A stretch of DNA of 64,000 nt from NCBI RefSeq assembly GCF_003171515.1, contig NC_089394.1, forward strand, positions 682,001-746,000. The letters are read 5' to 3'. The position numbers and the translations under genes are program-made. This document shows, piece after piece, positions 56,489 through 64,000 of this stretch. The DNA is from Pyrenophora tritici-repentis (lineage: Eukaryota; Ascomycota; Dothideomycetes; Pleosporales; Pleosporaceae). The notes under the pieces were generated by a model that saw only the letters and a list, made by a program, of their open reading frames with translations, ran no database searches and was not told the origin of the DNA. The stretch's first letter is position 1. Each line of letters starts with the position of its first letter.

Positions 56489-58910
56489 TCATGCCTCTTT
56501 CTTCCCACCCCCTGTCTCCTTCGCCCCCTCCTCTGGAATAACAACCCTCATAGCCTCGTTCCTCACCTTCGCCGCCCCAAACTCATGTCCCACGGGTACA
56601 CCAGGCACCCTACTACTCCGCCTCCCCGCATTCGCGCCGGGCCCAAAAACCCGCTTCTTCTGCCCGGGGTAATCACACCGCCCGTGATCATTACAATACC
56701 CCGTCTTACACTTCGCGTTACTGCGACACGGGGCCCCCAGACAAGCATCTGTGTCGCCACACGTCTTGCAAGCGCCCCAATCACAGTATTCATTCGCCGA
56801 ACAATGCGCGGCTAAGAAACAAGGGGCCGGGTGATGATTCGGTGGTAGACAAAGCGGGGGTTCCTCCTCCTCCTCTTCTTCGTCTTGTATCTTCATATCG
56901 ACAATAGCGAAGAGGTGCAGGAGGGAATCCGTATAACACGTCCCCTGGGGATTATTCGGTTGAATGACCAGTCTCTGCGGTTTTTGCGGCAAACCCATCC
57001 ATGTCCTGCTCTTCTGCACGGGCTTAATCGTACGTCTCGCCGAACAAGTCGCGCATTTCCCCTTTTCACAGCGTAAATGCGATAGACAGGGTGTTTTACT
57101 ATTACACTTCTCACCCACTTTCCCAGGCTGACTCTCAGCCAGTCTGACACATACGCTATTTTTACACCACAGCTCCGGTCTACATCCGTCGGGTGCGTCG
57201 CACAAATGTCCCTCACAGCCGAACGTACAGTCGCTCTGCTCGATGATGTGTGGGTTTAGCGGGACGGACGTTATGTTTGAGAGGGGCAGCGGGGAGATAC
57301 TCCATTCTTTTGTGCGGTCCTTGGTGAGCATTTCGCGGAGGTAGTGCTCTGTTTCTTGGGTCGCGGTGAGCGGGGTGATGGTATAGGGGGGTGGTAGGTA
57401 GGCGGACCAGGAGAAGTGAGTGCGCGTGGTTTGAGATTGTTGGAGCAGAGAGCGGAGGACGGGCCAGGTTGTAGTGTGTGGGTGGAGAGGGTTTATTCGT
57501 GAGGAGGTCGATTCGGGGAGGGAGGTTAGGTGAGAGTATAGCTTTTTTCTGGTGTTAGTACGCTTGGGGAGGGTGGGATGGGGGAGGAGGGAGACGTACC
57601 CAAGGAATCCCCCTATAATTCAAAGCTGCACCCTGATCCCAAACCGCCTCATTCCGATAAAACAACCCAAGCTCGTCATTATGAACATAACTCCACTCCT
57701 CCACCAACAACAACTTCCCCCCTTTCCCTTTCGCGTTCCCATCCCCCAATGCCCGTGCCGTTAGCGTATTCCCAGGCACAAACATATTCGCCCACGGCGT
57801 GCCCGCCGTAGCATCTTTTTTCTTGGGATAATACCCATGGATCCCAATCACATCAATGGCCTCGCATTCAAACACGCTTTCAGGATAGTTTTCAATGCCG
57901 TCAGCTGATAGGGGGCCGGAGACCCCGCCGCTTATGAGGCAATGGAGGAGGCAGAGAGGTTGATGGTGTCGTGTAGATGGGTGGCTATGTCGCAGATCCA
58001 GGACTCGCCTGCGGGTATGGGCCAGATTGAGCTGAAGGGTTGGTTTTGGGTGTCTACGCCCTGGCGTATTTGTTAGCTCGATTGGGGGCTTGAGTTTTTG
58101 AATGGTCAGATGGGAGGGGGGGAGTGAGGGGGACGGACGAGGATGACTTCTGAGAGTTTGCTCCATGGGCGGCCGTCAAAGTTTTTGGAGGGGTAGTGTT
58201 TAAAGAAGACGTCGAGACGAGTTTTGTAGAGTTCGCGGTCTGGGATGGGGGGATTAGTAGAGGGTTTTTTTTACTTAATTCATCTTCCAACGTACATTCT
58301 TCTACGCTATAAAAGTCAAGGAAAGCGCCGTTGAGTTTCTTGCAATAAGCGTCACAGGGAACATCGTTTGTTCCACGAAGGGCGTGAGAATCATGCGGTG
58401 CGATGATAACTTTGACCTGGCCTAACACAATATTAATAGTGCATCTCCATACAAATCACCAACTCAACATACCTTTCGACAAATGATGTATCGCAGCTAA
58501 CGTATCATCAAACTGATCAAGCATCGACTTGTCAAAACCACCAATCTCACTCTCGGGCTAACATCGTCAACGCTCCATCTCTCACAATCTAACAACGCAC
58601 ACTCATCTTACATCAGGATGTAACTCATCAGGTCTTACTATATCCCACTGTCAGCTCTCCTGCACACACCCAACGCACAACGGCGGGGAACATATTTACT
58701 AAACAGCCTTATGACCCTGGCCCCACTCCTCACAATCTCCCGTATCGTATCATCGCGATGTTTGGGCGTGAAAAACTGTAATTGAGGATAATTCACACCA
58801 CCGAACGAGTGGTTGTCCGCTGTAATTCTCAAGCTCTCTGCTGCTGAGCCGTGTCCCGTGAAGGTCACCAGCGACACCAGCGCTGGTAGCAGAAGGGATG
58901 GTAATATCAT
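56489..58910 (-). pseudogene. Secreted GH5-like (clan GH-A) hydrolase, frameshifted
   Basis: Seven exons fit: 58910-58700, 58637-58612, 58557-58473, 58421-58296, 58239-58139, 58060-57600, 57541-56489. Signal peptide (ILPSLLLPALVSLVTFTGHG) then a TIM-barrel pattern as in fungal mannanase-like GH5: FGGVNYPQLQFF, RVIRLFIRPDELHPD, VIIAPHDSHALRG, IGIHGYYP, and a nucleophile-type Glu in LLLVEEWSY. The C-terminal half is Cys-rich (CTFGCEGHLC.., CSANEYCDWGACKTC). Two defects: exon 6 is 461 nt, one short of a multiple of three, with the frame lost between 57937 and 57938, and the expected acid/base Glu of the NEP motif is Gln190 (QNQP). All splice sites otherwise remain good, so the decay is recent, or the frameshift is an assembly error. 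Confidence 0.8.
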
Positions 58911-59789
58911 TGTTTCCCCCTCACTCAAAGAAAGATGCAGATATTGTAGTAGTGAAGATGGAGAAACTGTCAGAGATTGAGACTAAATAGCAACCCTATA
59001 TGTTTTTTTCTCGTCCATCTGGACACGTGTAAAACCGTTGCAAACACGGTATGTACCGGTACATTCACGTGGATTATAGCCACATTTGTGCTTTAAGGAC
59101 CGGGGACTAAGGTACGGTTTTGCGGGCGTGAGGGAAGCGGCTCATATGTGTATATTAATTGCTAGGTGGAGAGCTGGCCAATGGGAGCGCGCATGTTGGG
59201 GATGTGTAGGGGTGCGAACGTGAGAGTGTGCGGGGGTGATGGGAATGTCACTTTGGTGGGAACGTGAGCGGCCTGAATTTAGGGGGCTATGTGTGTGGGA
59301 TTTTTCTCTCTTGCGCGCGAGGGCTTGGTTGGGGTGGAGTGAGGTGTGGAATTTGTGGGGGACGCGGAGGTCCGGGGAGGGACCGGGAGTGATGCGAGGA
59401 CGGTCGCGGTGTTGAGGAGTGGGAAGGATGGTTCAAAAAAGATTGCAAAGATTGTATTGTACCAAAACTAATTCCTTCTATCGCTAATTGTTTGTGGATT
59501 GTGTGTCCTTTGACCTCAGATGTACTGAGCTGCGGGACTAGGTTGAGCACTCCCAACGGACTATGCTCTTTTCAAGCATTTCTCAAGTTCACCGTTGGAA
59601 ATATTGAGATCAGCTCATATCTATACCTGCACTGTGACTGTTTCGTTGTACGTGACTGACGGCGCGTTTGGTTTCACTTCATGGAAGAAACCTACTGTGG
59701 TCCATGCCTTTTCAGAGTACGCCAGGCTGACTTGCTGGGTTCGTTATATAAATCGTAAGAAGGTATTCGTAAGTCCAGTAACATGTTCA
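58911..59789. other. Intergenic region
   Basis: Promoter of the hydrolase gene and 3' flank of the kinetochore gene. Nothing else is evident. Confidence 0.5.
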
Positions 59790-60416
59790 TCAAGCAGGCT
59801 TCTCGCAGACAGCTTCCAGTCGTCCGAGGGTTGTCAGGACTTGTTCTCCAAGAGCCTCACCACTGGCTGAGGAGGGGAACCGGCCATGTCGAAGGTCACT
59901 GAGCGCGCCAACCACGTCTTGAACCTCAGCTAAGACTCTATTATTTTCTTGCTCTATTTCGGCAATCTGTGCCTCGATGCTCTGGCATGCCTCTTCGATG
60001 TCGGAGTGGACGGTTTGTAGCGTATGCGGTTTCTTGCGACTGCTCCCAGACAACTGTTCACAACGTCAGTAGTGTCCTCGATGATGACATGCGTATGATG
60101 GCAATACCTCTTCTTCCATCTGAAGCGTAACAGTGTCCAGTCCTGCTACGGTCGCATTGTCCAGTTGACGTCTCTCGCGAGCATATTCGCGCCTCAATTG
60201 CTTGGACCGCTTGACCTCATCGGCGATATCTCGGCGTACAAGTTCAATTTCCTTCTCTCGCAATCTGTGGAGCTCCCGGTAGATATCTTGGACGGCCGGA
60301 TTCGCACGATGGGTACGGGGGAAGATGTCGGTAAAGTCGCGTAGTGTGACAAAGTCGCGTAGAGGAGCGGGTGCCAGGAGGAAGTCACCAAGGAGCTTAG
60401 CTTCTTGCGAGGACAT
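59790..60416 (-). CDS. Cnl2/Nkp2-family kinetochore protein
   Basis: Two exons (60416-60108, 60053-59790; 54-bp intron) give 190 residues. The N-terminal block (EAKLLGDFLLAPAPLRDFVTL, then FTDIFPRTHRANPAVQDIYREL) matches the pattern of the Cnl2/Nkp2 family, a subunit of the inner-kinetochore CCAN/COMA-associated complex. The rest is a long helical coiled coil (REKEIELVRRDIADEVKRS.., IEAQIAEIEQENNRVLAEV), as expected for a structural subunit. The role in chromosome segregation is inferred from the family. Divergent from the Eaf3 gene with about 390 bp between. Confidence 0.85.
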
Positions 60417-60805
60417 TGTTATGGTAGTGGATGGCGAGGTTGAGCCGGTCCAGTCGGGTATACACGGTTGGCAAGTCAGTGTTCGTTGTGGGATGCCCTG
60501 AAGATGGAAGATCGGAGGCGCGACGACGCGTGCTGGTCCGTGCCTGCTCTCAGAAAAGACTCCGTAAGATGCGGCTGCAACGACCTCATGCAAACGTCGA
60601 CCGAGCCATCTTTCATCAGGTCCATCGACTTCATCCTAGTGCTTGAAGTGAAAGACATTTGTCTTGCCGTTTCCATCATCTTCATCTGGCGCATCTTAGC
60701 GGCAGCAACACGCGATACGTGGTCGTCCCATCTCTCGCACCCTTACGCCTCCACTCTTAACTTCTCAACCTGCCAACCTCGAATTTGTTACTTCTCAGCA
60801 CAATC
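60417..60805. promoter_or_regulatory. Divergent promoter, Nkp2-like / Eaf3 genes
   Basis: 389 bp between two outward-facing nuclear genes. No specific site is recognised. Confidence 0.4.
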
Positions 60806-62108
60806 ATGGCGCCAGCGGCTGTACCTGAGCCGTCGTTCAAAAAAGATGAAAAAGTGTACTGCTTTCATCACGAGCTGCTCTATGAAGCAAAAGTGCTTGA
60901 ACTGAGGCCTGTTGAAGGCGATGAAAAGAAGAATGGCTTCGAGTACAGAGTGCATTACAAGGGCTGGAAGAACACGTAAGTCTCATTCATCTGGTTTCCT
61001 CACTTGGCATCTAGCTAGATCCCGCTGGGTTCACACCGCGCAAGTCACTTTTGCCGCTCATTGCCCTCACTTCTGCACCATTGCCCAACCACGCCACCTC
61101 GTTCAGTCACTTGTATCTAAAACTTCCAACTAAACCTTTCCTCTCAACTTTCACTTTGTTTTCGACCGCTACGTGCAACTGTTAACATTCCGCAGCTGGG
61201 ACGATTGGGTTCCTGAAGATCGGCTTCGCAAGCTTTCGCCCGAGAATCGGGAGCTGGCTAACAACCTGAGACACGAAATGCTGGCTGCTCAACGCGCCGC
61301 ACGAGCTCAACCTGCACCTACTAAGAAGAAGACTCAAGGATCAACTCGCGGCAGCGAAGAACGCCAAACTTCCGTTACTGCTGCGCCTCGTGGTCAGAAG
61401 AGGGTCCGCGACAACGACCTCGAAAAGGTATTTACTCGACATCAAAGCGTTAATCATTTTTTCTCGTTTTCTCGCTAACTGTTTTTACAGGAAGAATCTT
61501 TCCAGAACAAGCTAGCTGTCAGGATCTACATGCCGGACAGACTGAAGAGTCTCCTGGTCGACGACTGGGAGAACATTACCAGGAACTTGCAGCTTGTGCA
61601 GCTACCTTCAGCTCACCCCGCCGGCATTATTCTTGATGAGTATCAGAAGCACGCCATCGAGACTGGAAGCCGCACTCGCATGGAGCGTGACATTCTTGAA
61701 GAGGTCATCGCAGGTGTGAAAGAGTACTTCAATAAGTGTGTCGGTCGCCTACTTTTGTACCGCTTTGAGCGCGAGCAGTTCTATGACATTTGGACGCGTA
61801 CTCAACAACCTACCGACGACCTCGCTGGCAAGCCACTTTGTGACATCTACGGTGGCGAGCATCTCCTACGTCTTCTAGGTGAGTACTTTCTGGATTTTGC
61901 ACCCGATCATGACTAATTAGTCTTAGTCACCATGCCTGAGCTCATTGCGCAAACCAACATGGACCACCAGGCAGTCACGCGCTTGCGCGAGGAACTTAGT
62001 CAGATGACTACCTGGCTGGCCAAGGACTCTCAGATCAACACTTTCTTTGTGCCCGCTTATGAGAGCCCGGGACAGGCGTACATTGACAAGGTCAAGTCTA
62101 GCACCTAG
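60806..62108 (+). CDS. eaf3: Eaf3/MRG15 chromodomain protein
   Basis: Four exons (60806-60975, 61196-61427, 61491-61878, 61927-62108) give 323 residues. The first intron, 220 bp, is long for this window. The chromo-barrel domain (FKKDEKVYCFHHELLYEAKV, VHYKGWKNTWDDWVPEDRL) spans about 12-75 and its aromatic residues fit methyl-lysine binding. A basic linker follows, then the MRG domain (about 150-320) with RIYMPDRLKSLLVDDWE, PAGIILDEY, and VPAYESPGQAYIDKV near the end. Eaf3 is shared by the NuA4 acetyltransferase and Rpd3S deacetylase complexes and reads H3K36 methylation in transcribed genes. Confidence 0.96.
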
Positions 62109-62400
62109 AAGATTAGCTTTTCCAAGGAGGACTCTTTCAGTTCTGAGAACTTCAACGGGGTAGATGTCGATTGACAGGACATCCGACCGGCAGCGTGTGA
62201 ATCAACGACAGCTTTCATTTTTCTTCGTACCACTACTTCCTGCATGGCCAAGGGTCTTGGGACATTGCTTCGAATGGCGCATCGGCGTTGTAATCAAGAT
62301 GGCTCAAAATACGAGCTTTCCGTGTGTGGGTAATTGGAGTCATGCTATCAGAATGCAATCATAGTAATACAGGATTCTATTGCCCGTTGTATCGAGTCTT
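62109..62400. other. Convergent intergenic region
   Basis: 3' flanks of Eaf3 and the NRK gene. Nothing else is seen. Confidence 0.5.
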
Positions 62401-63147
62401 CTATCGTGAGCCTTTGATAACGCTTTCCAATACACCAGCTGCCCAGTTCAGGCACCTCGTCATGTCGCCCTCTGCCTCCTTTGGCATACCATGTATACCC
62501 ACGTTTTGACAGACATTTGGATCCAACTCGCCGTCCACGTCGCCATGTTTGAACAAAAACCTATGATCCTGGACATAGTTTGGCCACACAATATTATCTA
62601 CGTAGCCTGGAGGGTCTTGCCAGAAGCCTTCTAACGTCACGTAGCCGCTTCTTGCCTCTCGTCTCCGCTTTGCTGTCTCGTAACTGGTGCGTAGGAAGAG
62701 TTTAACATCAAACAGCTCGCGAATATCCTTCATATCCTCGGAGAAGAGAAGAAAGCCATCAACGATGCAAATGCGTCGGCCCTCCCACTCCGGCTTCCCT
62801 TGAAGCCATGTGCGCACCTCATCCCTCAGTCTCTGGATCTCAGCTTCCGGAACGTAGTGCTCGCCCACGCTATTTTGGTCCTCTCGGCTCACGAGCCATT
62901 CTGGGCTCTTGCCCCGCTCTTTGATATGCTGCAGGGCGGACTTGAGCTGCGGGAGATTGATTGATTCTATGCAGTCCCAGTCCTGGACACCATTTTTGAC
63001 GGGAATGTCGGCGTCGGTCTTGTAGAAGTCATCTAGGTGAAGGATGAAGAGCTTGGAGGGGGGGAATATGTCGCGCAGGAGCCGGGAGAGGGTTGTTTTG
63101 CCCGAGGAAGAGGGTCCAGATATGCCGACGAGGAGAGGTCGAGACAT
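62401..63147 (-). CDS. nrk1: Nicotinamide riboside kinase
   Basis: 248 residues, one exon, starting MSRPLLVGISG. P-loop GPSSSGKTT (11-19), the LHLDDFYK motif (substrate/base region), QDWDCIESIN, and a lid-like R-rich segment (YETAKRRREARSGYVTLEGFW), then PPGYVDNIVWPNY. This matches the NRK/uridine-kinase-like fold: the enzyme phosphorylates nicotinamide riboside to NMN with ATP, feeding NAD+ salvage in the cytosol. The length is typical of the family. Confidence 0.93.
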   Translation of the reverse strand: MSRPLLVGISGPSSSGKTTLSRLLRDIFPPSKLFILHLDDFYKTDADIPVKNGVQDWDCIESINLPQLKSALQHIKERGKSPEWLVSREDQNSVGEHYVPEAEIQRLRDEVRTWLQGKPEWEGRRICIVDGFLLFSEDMKDIRELFDVKLFLRTSYETAKRRREARSGYVTLEGFWQDPPGYVDNIVWPNYVQDHRFLFKHGDVDGELDPNVCQNVGIHGMPKEAEGDMTRCLNWAAGVLESVIKGSR

Positions 63148-63427
63148 GGTCGGGGGTTCACCACACGCCTTCTGCTTCCTATGTCTACGCCAGCGGGGCT
63201 ATCCAGATGATATGTTATGCGGAGGTTCCGTACCTAAAAAGCAATAAGCCCCAATCCCGGATCCTGGGTGCCAAATGCATCCCACGTTGATGGAGCCATG
63301 GAACATGGTGGGGCTGATCGGGATTCGATCGCCCCTCGGCCCGCTCAAGTTCCCCATGCGCGACGCGACATGATGGCCATGAGAAGCTTGACATTATCGC
63401 GTCCACCCGTCGACGCCTTTTGTAGTC

Positions 63428-64000
63428 ATGGAGCCGTCACCGCTGACGCAAGACTCAAGACCTGATATATTCCAGCCCAAAATCATCAGCCTTTACGAAA
63501 CCCTTTTCAAGGTGTGCTTCCCACAAATCCCGGCGTAGAAAACTGGCTTACACGGTATAGGAAGATGAGGAAGATGTCGAGCTATCCGAGGGTTTCTGGC
63601 AGGAGTTCTTTCTCCACCGGCCAGATACCTCCGGTCTGAAGAAGATGCTGGCCTCGGTTACTCCCGACGATATGCTACATCAACAGGCGCATTCCCAGCA
63701 ACTGTTCCGCCAGGCCATTGTCCGCGTCAAGCAAGCCAAAGCCCCCGCCGACGAAATCGCCCTCGAGGTACGATGATGCCGCTGTAGACATGGCCTCACG
63801 CGCTTACCGCTTAGACCTTGACAGTCTTTCTCGATGCAGCCCTGAGCAAAAAGTACACGAATCCGAGCTCGGATATCATATCTGTCCTCTGCGGTCTCAA
63901 CGATGCCGACGCTGTCATGACCGACTTTGTGGCCACGCTCGATACGGCTATACGAGGTGGGAGGAGTAGTAAGTCAAGCCCGGAGAATTGATTTGGGGGA
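63428..64000 (+). CDS. ARMH3-like (DUF1741) protein, 5' part
   Basis: Partial: it runs off the window. Exons 63428-63511, 63561-63767 and 63815 to a GTAAGT donor at 63969; introns are 49 and 47 bp. The peptide begins MEPSPLTQDSRPDIFQ and continues with KIISLYETLF, EGFWQEFFLHRPD, HSQQLFRQAIVRVKQA, LTVFLDAALSKKYTNPSSD and IISVLCGLNDAD. This is the pattern I associate with fungal relatives of human ARMH3/C10orf76, armadillo-like proteins that support PI4KB at the Golgi. The assignment is from memory of the N-terminal pattern, so moderate confidence; the gene itself is well supported by phase and splice sites. Confidence 0.75.

Noticed and set aside
1..64000. Secondary-metabolite cluster or CRISPR array
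   Set aside because: No PKS, NRPS, terpene or DMATS core gene and no regularly spaced repeats. The Zn2Cys6, MFS and SDR genes are far apart among housekeeping genes.

Overview
The window is nuclear DNA of a filamentous ascomycete, most likely from the Dothideomycetes/Pleosporales (the class is inference). The evidence is short introns (about 43-120 bp, mostly 47-65) with GT..AG ends and CTAAC/CTGAC branch sites, a Zn2Cys6 regulator, a CFEM GPI protein, an AA9 polysaccharide monooxygenase with a fungal CBM1, and fungal forms of UVE1, Eaf3, Nkp2 and Gyp5. I rebuilt the spliced genes by hand from reading frame, splice sites and phase, so boundaries are models.

Layout. 0.2-2.8 kb: a Zn2Cys6 transcription factor, followed by 7.5 kb with no convincing gene. 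10.4-12.8 kb: UV-damage endonuclease (minus strand). 13.0-16.4 kb: a complete Tc1/mariner-type transposon with about 97-bp terminal inverted repeats, TA target duplication, a DD34E transposase and a second, convergent 564-codon gene of unknown function. 16.6-20.8 kb: xanthine dehydrogenase. 22.1-27.7 kb: a triple-KH RNA-binding protein and a Gyp5-like Rab GAP. 29.1-31.8 kb: an AA9 LPMO and a single-pass membrane protein. 32.4-37.9 kb: an NFU1 Fe-S scaffold, a coiled-coil unknown, and ten-exon anthranilate synthase component I. 38.9-39.7 kb: a CFEM protein. 41.5-44.4 kb: a basic nuclear-type unknown and an SDR. 45.2 kb: an odd tRNA-like gene. 46.8-52.9 kb: a Dal5-type MFS transporter, a C2H2-like unknown and a GPI-anchored protein. 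54.7-58.9 kb: a bHLH factor and a broken GH5-like hydrolase. 59.8-64 kb: Nkp2-like kinetochore protein, Eaf3/MRG15, nicotinamide riboside kinase and the 5' part of an ARMH3-like gene.

There is no biosynthetic cluster: the genes are mostly independent housekeeping functions (DNA repair, purine and tryptophan metabolism, Fe-S assembly, NAD salvage, chromatin, Rab traffic) with a few secreted genes suited to life on plant material. The most unusual object is the two-gene transposon, whose second protein carries a basic N-terminus, an acidic stretch and a Cys/His-rich patch. Other points are a hydrolase gene with both a one-base frameshift and a Glu-to-Gln change at its expected acid/base, and a disrupted-looking 5' end in NFU1.
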